A stretch of DNA of 64,000 bases, taken from positions 27,581,379-27,645,378 of the forward strand of contig OX235263.1 of assembly GCA_944472135.2 (NCBI GenBank), written 5' to 3'. Origin of the DNA: Trichobilharzia regenti. Lineage: Eukaryota; Platyhelminthes; Trematoda; Strigeidida; Schistosomatidae. The stretch's first letter is position 1, and each line of letters opens with the position of its first letter. The position numbers and the translations under genes are program-made. Positions 43,440 to 54,700 of the stretch are shown here, in pieces. A model generated the notes under the pieces. It did no database searches. It was not told the DNA's origin and saw nothing but the letters and a program-made list of their open reading frames with translations.

Positions 43440-44170
43440 GCCTGACACAAGCTGAAGTCAAATATGGAAATTCATGCGATGAACAAATTGCTCCGCTACA
43501 CATTATTATCCAGCAAAGCAAAGAAAGGTAGTCATGTTTCTACCTCAGCTTCACCGACTTCGAAAGGTCTTTGAAAGACAGCTTTGAGCGAGAAATAATT
43601 TAGGAACTACTTGAACACTATAGAGTACCCCAAGTATTTATTAACCTCATTCAACAGCTGGCTACATGACAATGTCATGTGTCAGGTGGTCCACAATGGA
43701 AAATTCAGCGATGCGTTCGAAGTACATACTGAAGTAAGACAAGGCTGCTACCGTATTAACACCGATGATGTTATTTTTAATTGTAGTGGACTTGATTATG
43801 CGGCAGACTGTGTGTGAAGAACGAGAAGACAGGGACACGTGGGACCCACAAGAGGGCTCTAGGAGATCTGGATTTTGTAGATGACTTCTGTTTAATGTTA
43901 CAGAGAAATCAGTTTGAAAATCTACTACACTCAGCACCACGAAAAGCACTTTCAATGGACTACTGCAGACTTTCATCAACAACTGCTTTCACTTCATACT
44001 GAATATCAAATGGTCAGAAGGGGTGACAATAACAAACTCTGGTAACGAATTAACCAACAACGAAGAACCAAACAAATACGTCAGAGGACATGGAGATGAA
44101 ATCAACACATGCTGAGGAGACTGTTGAGTAATGTCACGCCCCAAGCAGTCTCTCAAGTGGAGCTTCAGAA
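43440..44170 (+). pseudogene. RTE-like non-LTR reverse transcriptase, decayed
   Basis: Pieces of an RTE/SR2-type polymerase are readable in shifting frames: the stretch with SFNSWLHDNVMCQVVHNGKF and EVHTEVRQGC (43611-43750), then ALGDLDFVDDFCLMLQRNQ (43850-43915). There the catalytic box is FVDD. The part between them is shortened. Stops and shifts throughout. Confidence 0.6.
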
Positions 44171-44790
44171 GGGAAGTGGATGGTGAGTTGGGTATATGTC
44201 AGAGAGTGATATGAAAATGTCATGATACAAATGGTTGTGTGTTAGCCTCTGGAAAGTGTGACTTAAGCTACACACTGAAGTGGCATGATGTTCAAAAATG
44301 TCTCCAGTCTCTGAACCCTTCTTGTAGCCTGAGCCCAGAGGGTTTGCCTAGTGTTATTCTTAAAAAATGTGCAGACACCCTGTGTTATCCCCTCATGGAC
44401 ATATTTAACGAATCTTTTTCCAGGAATGTCGTGCCAGCCGTTTGGAAGGGCATAAAAAGTGTACCCTTACCTAAGTCGTTTACTGGAACATGTTTTAAAT
44501 TTAGACCTACTGCTATTACGTCCCCTTTTCTAAAAGCTATGGAAAAGTTACTCTTACTCAATCTTCAGCCTTCACTTAAAGCTTTTAACGATCCTAAACA
44601 ATTCTCTTATCAACACGGTAGAAGTACTTTAGATGCAGTTGCAGTCTTGTACCACAACATTGTCTCCAGCTTAGACAAGGGGGCTAAATGTTTTCGCTGC
44701 ACCTTCCTATATAACACATCTGCTTTCGACTCAGTACCAAGGGACATTTTGTTGAACAAGCTTTCCGAAACTCAAACTGACTGTTGGGTT

Positions 44791-45496
44791 GATATAAGAA
44801 TAAAACTTGTGCACTGTGGTAGAGTGTAATTCCATTATGGATAAATTTTGTTTTGATAAAGTCTCACAGTGTTATACAGTAATGTTTACTGATGACGTTT
44901 CGAGCACAATTTATTGCTCATAATCATATCAAGGTAATAACACGACTTCCTAAATTCATTTATATAGTTCCATTGTTTTTCTCTTGATTTTCACTTGATT
45001 TGATTGGTAATAGTATTTTCCATATTTCAGGTATGAGTGACGAGTCATTCCTATTGCATGTGTTGGGTGTAGACTCGATGAACAAGGATTCAGTAATCAA
45101 CCTCTCTCTCCACCTACCTAGATTACTTTTTAGAATTTTAACCCTCTCCCACCCCATTGTGTGGTTGTGTGTTAGCGCATGCATTGCAATTGCTGAGCTT
45201 TTTTCTAAATTACTTATCTTCTCAGGGTCAACCATTCTTACCTTAGCTAAATTCTAATGTTCTGACAATCTGACTACCCCTGACCTACTAGTTTGACCTA
45301 TGCAGTTGACCTCACAGTGATTGCATGGTATTTTGTAAATAATATTATTTTGTCTAATTGGGTCAACTGGGTCCTTTAACCTACAGAGCTTGTCCCTGAG
45401 TGAGTTTGTAGGTTTAAATGCCACCCTAATTCCTATTTTATTCAGAATCCTACGTAGTGTCTCAGATGTCCCCTCTTTATATGGTATAACTGTGGA
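44791..45496 (-). mobile_element. 5'-truncated PLE inserted in the non-LTR polymerase (706 bp)
   Basis: The 13-bp sequence tgactgttgggtt lies at both ends (44778-44790 and 45497-45509) and one copy is needed to rejoin the reverse transcriptase frame. On the minus strand it holds the PLE endonuclease: PYKEGTSETLRRILNKIGIR, NIIYKIPCNHCEVNCIGQTS (GIY-YIG type), then the C-terminal region MHALTHNHTMGWERVKIL. A stop separates the two frames (45254-45514 and 44960-45235). The 3' UTR has a hammerhead-like motif. The reverse transcriptase domain is missing. Confidence 0.85.
44885..44930 (-). ncRNA. Hammerhead-ribozyme-like motif in the PLE 3' UTR
   Basis: On the minus strand, a stem gagca...tgctc with loop ataaattg is followed by GAAAC and GTC|A, the spacing of a type I hammerhead with a minimal, palindromic stem III (ACGT). 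The first core box, normally CTGATGA, reads ATTATGA, so cleavage is doubtful. PLEs are known to carry such ribozymes. Related stretches lie at 54640-54680 and 57715-57740. Confidence 0.4.
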
Positions 45497-46905
45497 TGAC
45501 TGTTGGGTTGTCAAATGGCTGCATTCTTATTTCTCAGGAAGAAAGCAGTGCACTGTATGTCAGGGAAAGTCGTCCACTTCTTTGCTTACTGAGGCTGGTG
45601 TCCTTCAAGGTGCTGTCCTTTCTCCTTTTCTGTTTTCTTTCTTTTTGCATGATTTGCCTCACTCCGATAAAATGAACTTTGTTAAGTATGCCGATGATCT
45701 AACTATTTCAACGTCTGTTAACTCCCAGCTTGACTGTGCTAAGATGAACAGCTTTCTTTCAGGAATTACCAAATGGTCTTGGTGTAACGGCCTTAAACTA
45801 AATGCTTCCAAATGCCAGACTGTTAATTTCAGTTTCCGATGTAAACGAAAGTTAAATGAAGCTGTTGGTTCCTATGACCCTTGCAAAATTGATGACACTA
45901 ATATAGAAATCAAGTCTGAAGTTAAGTACCTTGGATTAGTTCTTCCTTCTGACCTATACTAGTCTTCCCATATCTTAGAGATTTCTTAAAGAATATTTCG
46001 TCTGACCTTTTATATTAGGAAGTTGAGGCACTCAGGCATAACCCAACCCCTCCTCTTACAGTTTGTCAACTCGCGTATTTTACTGTTCACCCTTATTTTT
46101 TCCTGGATTGCTTAAAAAAGACTATGTCATACTTTGTACAACTCCGAAAACTGTCAGTAGGACGAGTGGTATCCCATTGGACCATATCGTTGACATTGTC
46201 ACTGAAAGGCACTTGATGTCATGCAATAAATTCGCTAAAGGAATTTTGTCAGACTCTGAGCACCCACTCTACCCGCAGCTCTAACCTTGTGTCTCCTCAG
46301 GTAAAACAAGAAGTCTATTTAGAAGAATTTACGCACGTACTTCTAAGTATAAAAATTACACTATACCATATTTAGCACGTACTTTATGTGATGAAAATAA
46401 TGTTAGGCATGAACTAACTAACCTTCTTTGCACTACTAAATAAACCATTTCTTCCACCCTTACGGTACCGAACTTTATTGTTATTGTATTTCTTATATTT
46501 ATAATCCTCTCAGCTTTTTGTGTTTATTTATTTATTTTTCATAAGTGTGAACATCGTTTAAGCTGTGTTACCACTGTTAATCTTGTATTTCCCCTCACTA
46601 TACTACATCAACAGAACATTAGATTCAATACTCTATAGTAAAATGCTAAAATTTTCAAACTGAATCAACAATACTGTTTGAAACAAACTCATTGTTATTA
46701 CTGTTATTATTAATATTTAATGACCTCAATTTGTGCTTAGAATATTTTTGACTTTATATCGTAAGCGTGGACAAATTTCTGTGGTTACTTTTGCTTTAAT
46801 TTTTAATTTTATTTATATCTTAAGTAAGTCAGATGCAATATTGTGATTTATGCTGAGAATTCCATTCTGTATTATAAGTACTGTTTTTGGAATAAAGTAA
46901 AAAAC

Positions 46906-47519
46906 AAATTATTATTATTTATACTAACTCATATAAGGATTCCTCTGAGTTATTCTGACAAATTTATTAGAATGAAATTTCTGCAGAAACTTAGATTTCA
47001 CGCTTGTTGACATTAGTTTTCTAGTATGTGCGTCAATAAAGAAATATGCATCCCGTTGAAGATTCAAACTTGTACTATTGATTACTGCAGTCAAAGGTTA
47101 TATAACTTAGTTACTGAGGTAACGAAAATCTCTTTGACTGACATGATTATTCTCAAAGTTCTTATTGTTTGCATGTTATTTATGTGTCCTTACTTTATGT
47201 TAAATTACCTTACAGTAAACACCGGGTGATTTTTGAAATTGTGAACGTTATTGGTGCAAAATAAACCTAAAGTATGAAGACAATATTTCCTCATTTGAGT
47301 AAGTAAACACTGAAGCATTCGTCTGACTTGTAATAAAACACACAACTGACGGGCCCAGTAATAATTCTGGAAATGACCTGCCTCGTTCTTTACAATGTCA
47401 GAGACATTTAAAGTAACAAAAATATCAATGAAACATAAAAGTCTTTTAGGAACAATCTGAAATAAAAGCGCATTTAAGAAAGGGTATTTTCCATGATGTG
47501 AAATAGTCTTTTATGGGGA
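46906..47519. other. Unassigned 0.6 kb
   Basis: After the ATT tail, nothing recognised. Confidence 0.3.
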
Positions 47520-47780
47520 ATTATTCTACAACGATGGCAACAGCTCCAAAGAAGTCCGTGATCATTAAACTGAAGTTTCTTGATATTGATATCATTGAAA
47601 TAATAACAAAGCATCTAAAAAATGCAGTAAGAGGGGCATTCAGTGGAGTAGAGGTACACTATCTGTCCAGTTTAATGTTCAATAAATGAGGATAGCCCGC
47701 CTGAATTTTTATATATTCTCCTCCAACAACTTGGTATACTTACAAGTACAGTTTAACTAGCCATAGTGACAGAGGTGAGA
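47520..47780 (+). pseudogene. PLE linker/endonuclease fragment, decayed
   Basis: APKKSVIIKLKFLDIDIIEI and KHLKNAVRGAFSGVEVHYL follow the PLE pattern seen at 39880 (APKKSLSIKLWFF). Stops interrupt the rest. Confidence 0.5.
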
Positions 47781-48184
47781 TCGAATGGGGACTATATTGT
47801 TTTGACAAAATGTAAGAATGTACAAAATACACGGAAACTAAGTTTACACTGATCTACGTATACGTTTGTGCAATGTGTAAACTAAATGGTTTAAAAGTGA
47901 GATGCAGTCACAATATGCAAGGAAACTTAATGATGTGATATTTTGTAAGTGAAGATTAGAAGAGGTCAAGTTTCTAGTAGGTAAAGGGATTCGAAAAACT
48001 TGACACTTATAGACAGGAAGTGTGTCCGTCAAAGTTGTAGGCAGCATTCAGTCTTTGTTGGCTTTCTTTTAACTTGTAAATGACTCTGAATGACGATTCA
48101 GTTGAAGTAGTGAAACAAGTCCTCAGGGGGTTGCTTGATTATGGAAGTAAGCCGATTGCGCCTCTTTGTGGTCTTGGTGGATAA
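47781..48184. other. Unassigned 0.4 kb
   Basis: Nothing recognised. Confidence 0.3.
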
Positions 48185-48530
48185 TGAAGATAACTTGCCA
48201 ACAACATGTTCTGTGAGGTGGATGGTTAATTAACGAAGCTTTCATCACCCTAATAGGCGACATCTTCAGCGCATACTTCAATTTGAAGTGAGCTTTTAGA
48301 TTTCTCCACGATTTTCTTAATCATCTCTCCTGGTGACCTTGGACGTGATTGGTTCTTTTTGTGTGTTTTCACACCTTCTAGGTTACTTGTATTGTAACTC
48401 ACTTCAAATTGAAATATGGGCTGAAGATGTCGTCTAGTAGAGCGATGAAAGCTTCGCAAATTAACCATCCAGCTCAGAAAACACAACCACATTAAAATCA
48501 TCCGCCTGAGCTACAAATCTTCTCTATCAT
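48185..48530 (-). mobile_element. PLE 3' end with an inverted partial copy of itself
   Basis: The minus strand at 48395-48250 encodes the PLE C-terminus (NTSNLEGVKTHKKNQSRP, SLQIEVCAEDVAY). The last 80 or so bases (48219-48300) are repeated, inverted and diverged, at 48398-48480. The plus-strand copy continues to the 3' end catccgcctgagctac and caaatcttctct. The same arrangement occurs at 52128-53468. Confidence 0.65.
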
Positions 48531-49080
48531 ATCTACAACAACATGCGACAGTCACCAATAAGGGGAGAAATTTAAAGAAAAAACCATCCTTTTCATGTAT
48601 CTAGACAGCACCGTTACAACTAGAGGTAGGTAGTACAGATAAAGAGGTCAAATGAAGGACAGAGAAAGCAAGATAAACAAACCTTCACCACTCTAAAGTA
48701 ACTCCGAAAATCTACTGCAGTTAGTATAAGGAACAAGATCCAAATTTTCAACACTGAAGTAGAGTCAAACATTGCTTCTCTATAGTTCAGAGACTTTCAA
48801 CAGTTGCACCCTATTGCTCTTTATTGAAAATTAGATAGCCAATCAGAAAGAGTATGTAACAAAGAACTCTTGTTATAACTTTAAGAACAAAATATTCAGT
48901 GAAGAGACTGTTTTCAACGAGTTTATTATCAAGCTGTACGATTGGACATATATACGGTTTTTAAGAAATTATATCCGGCTTAGGAATTGAATCATAAGTG
49001 TGAATCCACAAAGTAATAATCATATCAAATGCATATGAAACATTTGATTTTTAGTGATTAGATATTTTCTTACGGGTTTG
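48531..49080. other. Unassigned 0.55 kb
   Basis: Nothing recognised. Confidence 0.3.
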
Positions 49081-49470
49081 ACTAGGGATTGCTATCAGTT
49101 AGAGAGCCTTTGAAAATCAGTATGTACTCAACAGCTATTTCATCCTAGTTTGCGAATCATAGGCAGTACGAACTCACTTGTGTTCGAAACCAAGATCTTA
49201 CAGTTTCAAGGTAAGCTCGTATACAATTCAGCCATTGGGGCCCGATTCATTGGATAGCCCATTCATTCTGATTTCTATCAATTCGTGATGCATTTAGCGC
49301 GAATCCTAACCAATGTCATCGGCGGAAAATGCTATACGATCTTGCCTTACAATCGGAAGGTCTTCGTTTCGAACATATGTGTTTGCATACCGCCGATGAT
49401 TCCCAAACTGGGATGAAACAGATGTTGACTTCTCCCTGATTTTCAATAGTTCCCTAACTGATAACAATCC
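49081..49470. mobile_element. Inverted pair of Sm-alpha-like SINE units with hammerhead cores
   Basis: The left half (49081-49300) is a minus-strand unit: tRNA-type B box (gttcgaaacc) and decayed ribozyme at about 49134-49172. The right half is a plus-strand unit with B-box-like gtttcgaac and a better ribozyme core at 49393-49418: CCGATGA, a CCC/GGG stem and GAAAC, one base off the CTGATGA consensus. Confidence 0.55.
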
Positions 49471-50221
49471 TTAGTCAAAGTTGAAAAATAATTCATGTCA
49501 TATATGGAATAAATCATTTTATTTATAGGTTTTGGAAAGGGATGTATAATAAAAGGGTTAGTAGGTTATTCAAAACGTTAAATATCATGATGTGGAGTTT
49601 GAAAAGATAGAATTCAACATTGCAAGAAATTTCTGGATTTAGAATGACAAGTGAGACAAGTGGAAACAATTCAAAGTGAGAATAATAAAAGTCGTAATAA
49701 CGAAGGGAAGATAAATAGATTGACTGAATAAACAAAATAAATAAGTGAATTTCCATCCATCTACAGCAAAGGTAGAAGTAGAGATTGTACATACTACTTT
49801 TGTACGCAAAGTTGTGGCTTAAAGTCATGAATAACCAAGACATCCACTGCCTTTGTAAGTTTATAACAAAGAAAACTGGGAAAGTTAGCATGGATTCGAT
49901 AGATGATTTTTAAATCATGGTTACTGTTGACAGGAGTTGGTCACGTGTTCGCTTCTGGCTTGTAAAACCATGCTCGAATGTATCCTCGTATCCGTTTGGG
50001 AAGTGTTTTCTGGCCACGGTCAAGGTACCTTCCTCCACAAGAGGAGCAGATGAACTGATTTATGCACATGAAGGTGGTCAAACGAGGGAGTTTATCTTTT
50101 ACGGAGGTGGAGAACAACTACAACTGGTGAACGTCATTTGTATTTCACAGCGAAGAACTTCTTACTGACTAATGTAGAGATATGGGTTTTCAGCATATAT
50201 ATATATATATATATATTCCTA
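49471..50221. other. Unassigned 0.75 kb
   Basis: Nothing recognised; a (AT)n run at about 50196-50216. Confidence 0.3.
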
Positions 50222-50580
50222 TGACAAGTCTGCGAATGAAAAGATAGTTCGAAATGTACTGCGCAAATATATTACACAATTCAAAAAAACTACGCCTTTG
50301 TAGTAATTTATTGTACTTGAAGTATTAGATTTTCGAGATGACGGAATTATAAGAATCCAAACAAAACCCAGAGAGGGCAGCAATCAGGAATTTGTATTTA
50401 GCGGAATTAGAATGCAATTCATATAAGAAACATATCAACAGTCAACAGTAAGTATTTAAACAATACAGAGATAGAAATTGTCAATCACCACAGCCTTCTT
50501 ATTGCTTTGTTTAAATTTATCAAGAGAACTAATCGTTTTATATAGTACTAATGTTAGATCTGTTTCAAGTGTCTGTTTAC
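50222..50580. mobile_element. PLE terminal-repeat remnant split by a solo LTR
   Basis: 50225-50298 and 50493-50530 together match 42948-43030 of the PLE terminal repeat (gacaagt, cgaaatgt, ttacacaattc, ttcttatt). Confidence 0.5.
50299..50492 (-). repeat. Solo LTR of the 31-kb gypsy family (194 bp)
   Basis: It runs TGTAGTAATTTATTG to TCAATCACCACA on the plus strand and is flanked by gcctt at 50294-50298 and 50493-50497, a 5-bp target duplication. No internal sequence remains, as expected after LTR-LTR recombination. Confidence 0.85.
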
Positions 50581-50849
50581 CTCTAAAGTTTATCTGATGC
50601 TTAATACCTTTTACAAAGTTCTGTTGAACAAGAAGTTTATTGCTGTTGACGAGTTAAACAAGATTATTTTTATTCTTGATTTTGAAATTGACTAGAATAT
50701 GTACGGTAGCTAAGGCAAAGCGAAAAAGTCATCATTATTGCTTAAAGTACTATTTTTTATATTACAACTATAACCTTGTCATTTTTTAACGTCAACCAAT
50801 TATATCCTCGAGATTCATTCAAATGTCATCTTATTGGTTGATAGTTCGA

Positions 50850-50902
<53 letters not shown>

Positions 50903-51384
50903 GGAATAAATATCTAGTACTTTCACGAACTCTAGCTTTATAATATTTGACAGAAGCAGAAATGATAAAACGGATAAGTGGTAATTTCATGGATATTTTG
51001 AATTTGTAACCAAAACAAACAGAAACATTAACATCAATATTTATGTGTTTTTCACTTAGTAAAATGTCATTCCTTTATTTGATTACTGTCAATTATCCTA
51101 TTGTGAAATATTATGTAATATGAATGATTTCATTTGTCATACATCAATTCTCTTTGTGACGAAAAGATGAATCTTACGACAAATGCATTGACTGAAGTAG
51201 TCTCCAAACTGTCGTCTGTAAGCATTTAATGTGCGTTCGTGTAAATGCTGATCTACTTTCTACGCAACTCAATTTCAAATCGCAATAATAACATAAAACA
51301 CAATTGTATGAATAATATGGTGATGGGATGTTTTTAACCTGTGTGTGTCTTTATAAGTAACAGTCAGGAAGGTAAGAAAGAATC
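50581..51384. other. Unassigned 0.8 kb with a long (AT)n run
   Basis: An (AT)n microsatellite of about 50 bases lies at 50853-50902. Nothing else is recognised. Confidence 0.35.
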
Positions 51385-52116
51385 TGAAATAATAGAGGAG
51401 ATTTGTAGTTCAGATGGATAACTTTGAATAGGTTGCTTCCTCTGAGCTGGTTGATTTAACTGCGAAGCTTTCATTGTCTTTCTTGACAACATCTTCAGAG
51501 TAAGCTTTGACTCAAAGTGAATCTGTCCTAATTCGACTTCGTGACTCGTATAACTGCATCCCCTGACAACGTTTGTCGTGTTTGTTTAATTATTTACACC
51601 TTTATTGACTTGAGATTTGAACTTTATTGTAATTTTGTTTATTCTTTATTAGTCAGTGAATTACATTTGTGGTAAGTAGTGTGTCTGTTAATCTCTGATT
51701 CATCTGAGTACCAGACTTGTAGAAATTCCCTGGCGTTTTTAATGTTTCCTCTCTTTAAGATTTCTGCATACTCACCCTCTCCCCAATCAAACTGGTATCC
51801 ATAATTGTCCACATGCATCTATTTGAAAGAATACATATCACGTAATTTTACAGCTAATTCAGGTTCCTGAAATCTGATTCGAAGTGGACTACAACTTAGA
51901 CCAATGTAGGGTTGGTCGCAGTTCATACAGTTTATTTTGTAAGTGCTATTGACCTTATTTTCTTTTGCTCTTGGACCCTTTGGTCTGCATAATATTGTGA
52001 ATGCAGCGATTGCTTTGGCTTGTCTGCTATATCTGTTTCAAATGGTCTTAGTATTATAGCTGTTTCAGAGATATTCTTCATATATGATATGATAAATTTT
52101 CTTGTTGTCTTCAAGG

Positions 52117-52127
52117 ATGGTTTCTTG
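52117..52127. repeat. Target-site duplication, left (atggtttcttg)
   Basis: Eleven bases repeated at 53469-53479. Confidence 0.75.
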
Positions 52128-53468
52128 TATTATAGAGAAGATTTGTAGCTCAGGTGGATGATTTTGATGTGGTTTTGTTCTCTGAGCTGGATGGTTAGTT
52201 TGCGAAGCTTTCATCACCCTAATAGGCGACATCTTCAGCGCATACTTCAATTTGAAGTGAGCTTTTAGATTTCTCCACGAGTTTATTAATCATCTCTCCT
52301 GGTGACCTTGAACGTGATTGATTGTTTTTGTGTGTTTTCATACCTTCTAGGTTACTTGTATTGGAACTGATTGTTTCTTTGACTTGAACGTTGACCCTTT
52401 GTGTGTAAAGTTTATTTCTTATCGGTGGATAAATTTTGTCTATCTCGATGTGTCTGTTGACTGATGATTCACTGGAATGCCAAGCTTCTAAAAATTCTCT
52501 AGCATTCTTGTTGTTTCCTCTGTCTAATATCTCAATGTAGGTTGTCCTAGTCGAATTGATGTCCGTGGTTGCCTGTGTGTAGTGATATGAGGGAGTGGAT
52601 ATCATGTCTTTTGACGGCTAGTTTATGTTCGTGGATACGAAGACAAAGGGGACATCCACTTTGACCAATGCAGTGTTTTTCGTAGTTGTTACAATTTATT
52701 TTGTAGATGATGTTGGTTTTATCTTCGTTTTCTGTTGAGTCTTTTGGTTGACATAGAATTGAGTGAAGTGCCTTTGTCGGTTTGTGTACGACGTCAATTC
52801 CTGAAGGTTTGAAGAGTCTTGTAGTGATTTCTGAGGCATCCTTTATATATGGTAGGGTGATTTTCTTTGTGCTCTCCTTGGGTGCTTTTGGTTTGATAGG
52901 TTGGCTTGGGGGTATATGTCTTTTCATGAAGTTAAGTGGATATCCATTCTTTTGGAAGACGTTCATGAGATCTTTTTCTTCAATCTTCCTTAAGATGGGA
53001 GTGCTGCAATGAATCCTTGCTATCTTGAATATCCACTCCCTCATATCACTACACACAGGCAACCACGGACATCAATTCGACTAGGACAACCTACATTGAG
53101 ATATTAGACAGAGGAAACAACAAGAATGCTAGAGAATTTTTAGAAGCTTGGCATTCCAGTGAATCATCAGTCAACAGACACATCGAGATAGACAAAATTT
53201 ATCCACCGATAAGAAATAAACTTTACACACAAAGGGTCAACGTTCAAGTCAAAGAAACAATCAGTTCCAATACAAGTAACCTAGAAGGTATGAAAACACA
53301 CAAAAACAATCAATCACGTTCAAGGTCACCAGGAGAGATGATTAATAAACTCGTGGAGAAATCTAAAAGCTCACTTCAAATTGAAGTATGCGCTGAAGAT
53401 GTCGCCTATTAGGGTGATGAAAGCTTCGCAAACTAACCATCCAGCTCAGAGAACAAAACCACATCAAA
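52128..53468 (-). mobile_element. Fold-back PLE insertion with perfect 442-bp inverted arms
   Basis: 52161-52602 and 53029-53470 are exact reverse complements at every base I compared, with 426 bp between them. The minus strand from about 53028 to 52222 is a 5'-truncated PLE: linker and GIY-YIG endonuclease, ending at the natural stop. The right arm is a second copy of the element's last 442 bp, in the opposite direction and lacking the final 33 bp. The 11-bp duplication atggtttcttg brackets the whole. Such a structure would arise if reverse transcription started twice at one break, or switched strand, as in twin priming of LINEs. That mechanism is inference. Confidence 0.85.
52222..53028 (-). 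pseudogene. PLE endonuclease region (GIY-YIG), truncated
   Basis: The first frame (53062-52547) reads KIEEKDLMNVFQKNGYPLNF, LPYIKDASEITTRLFKPSGI and NIIYKINCNNYEKHCIGQSG, the GIY-YIG signature with IYKI and CIGQ. It then reads EHKLAVKRHDIHS and stops at HQFD. The second frame (52605-52222) holds the C-terminus (ILDRGNNKNAREFLEAWHSS, SLQIEVCAEDVAY). The two overlap, so a frameshift separates them. The first 12 residues of the upper frame come from the inverted arm and are not part of the protein. No reverse transcriptase is present. Confidence 0.75.
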
Positions 53469-53479
53469 ATGGTTTCTTG
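53469..53479. repeat. Target-site duplication, right (atggtttcttg)
   Basis: Matches 52117-52127. Confidence 0.75.
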
Positions 53480-53640
53480 TTGATATCATGACTTGAGCTT
53501 AAGTACTTTTTGATGAAATTGCAAGGGTATTTACTCTTTCTGAAGACAGTATGCATTTCTCTCCAGTTCTCCTTAGTACTGGAATGCTGTGTTGTGTTGA
53601 ACTCTTTTAAACAGTGTTTACACAAAGTTTCTTTTGTAAG

Positions 53641-54589
53641 TCATTTGGTTAATGCTGTTATAATTAAGTATACTTGTGTGCTTGTTTTTCCAAATTTCTT
53701 GTGTTAGTTCACTTGATTAAGAGACCTAAGACTGTGGATAACTAATAATGACGAGTAATCTTACTGTCAGTCATATTTCTGATAAGCATCAAATTTGGTT
53801 CATTTCGATGGTGTTCTCGCTTTATCTAGTCTTGTAGTGGCCCACTATTGACTTTAACCAGACGCCTCTAAAAATAGTTCACGTACCTGTATTAGACTTT
53901 CACAGCAACCGATTTCATTCATACCTAGTGAATACTTATCATAGTGTTATTGAACATTTGTTTTCAATTGTTTCTGATATACATTGGGTGGTTAAGTACT
54001 GCTGGTTGACCATCGTCTACTTCAGAAGTTCAATTCTACTGATAACACAGTTTCCCAAGTTTTCACTCTTGTGTTTTGAAATAACATTGCCAGTCCTTAT
54101 TTATACACGGTGTTTGATGTATGAGAGAAGATGAAGGGTTAGATGTACAGTACGGCGAACTGATTGGAGTCGGATTCTAGTACGCAGTAGTCTTATGAAA
54201 TAGGACGAATTGATTATTACTTGATGTGCTGGTAAATTCTAAGGATATATGTTATCTGAGTGACTATGTTTCTAATTGCATAGTTATATTTGAGAGACTG
54301 ATTATCTAACGAGGTTATCAAAAGCTGCCTGGAGATGTTTTCCATTCCTCTGGTTTTCAAGGAGGGATGTGAGGTTTCATCGTTGCACGTTCATTTTGTT
54401 TTAACTGAGTGGGGTTGCTTGCTTCACACCTAAATTTCCCTTTTCTCCAGGTTAACCAACAGCTAGAAAACTAGGAGTCCGTAAGCCGGGAATCGTACCG
54501 TGAACCAAGTGGATGGTTGGTGGAATTATTACCACTGAATTAGTTTATGGAAATGAGATCGAGAGCGGGATTTTATCCAATAAAGTATA
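53641..54589. other. Unassigned 0.95 kb
   Basis: No gene recognised. A B-box-like stretch near 54490 may be a decayed SINE. Confidence 0.3.
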
Positions 54590-54700
54590 ATTATATTTTG
54601 ATAGTTTACGCACAATGATAAGTTTTGTTATTGGTAATATTTCGAGCAAAATTACTGCCCGTGTTCACACCACTGTTGGAATTGTTTTATTCGTTTCTCA
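54590..54700 (-). mobile_element. PLE 3' UTR remnant
   Basis: On the minus strand, ttttgctcgaaatatt and the surrounding spacing match the hammerhead-like part of the PLE 3' UTR at 44840-44930. No coding part remains. Confidence 0.35.

Larger units (their letters stand above)
44239..46905 (+). pseudogene. Non-LTR reverse transcriptase of the 18.6-kb family, split by a PLE
   Basis: The 5'-truncated polymerase starts at ASGKCDLSYTLKWHD and includes LPSVILKKCADTLCYPLMDI, FRPTAITSPFLKAMEKLLL and SYQHGRSTLDAVAVLYH. It breaks at CWV (44790). It resumes at 45510 with VKWLHSYFSGRKQCTV, the catalytic FVKYADDLTISTSVNSQ, and the C-terminal part shared with 18633-19265. Stops and frameshifts affect the last third (after SDLY at 45960). 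The 3' UTR seems to contain two similar blocks (46600-46690 and 46820-46905) and ends in (ATT)n at 46905-46920. Confidence 0.8.
51385..53640 (-). pseudogene. Older PLE, decayed, split by the fold-back insertion
   Basis: The minus strand carries decayed PLE endonuclease sequence at 51500-52127. This includes CMNCDQPYIGLS-like (GIY-YIG region) and NISETAIILRPFETDIADKP. The upstream part continues at 53480-53600. The two parts join cleanly if 52128-53479 is removed, leaving one atggtttcttg. Its 3' end resembles the younger copies (agatttgtagttcag near 51398). Numerous stops. Confidence 0.6.

Noticed and set aside
50853..50902. (AT)n runs here and at 18487, 21413 and 50196 as replication origins or cruciform signals
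   Set aside because: Simple dinucleotide repeats are common in this A+T-rich genome, and nothing supports a function.
52547..53062. PLE protein start at 53062
   Set aside because: The first 12 residues are antisense of the inverted right arm. The element itself begins at about 53028 and is 5'-truncated.
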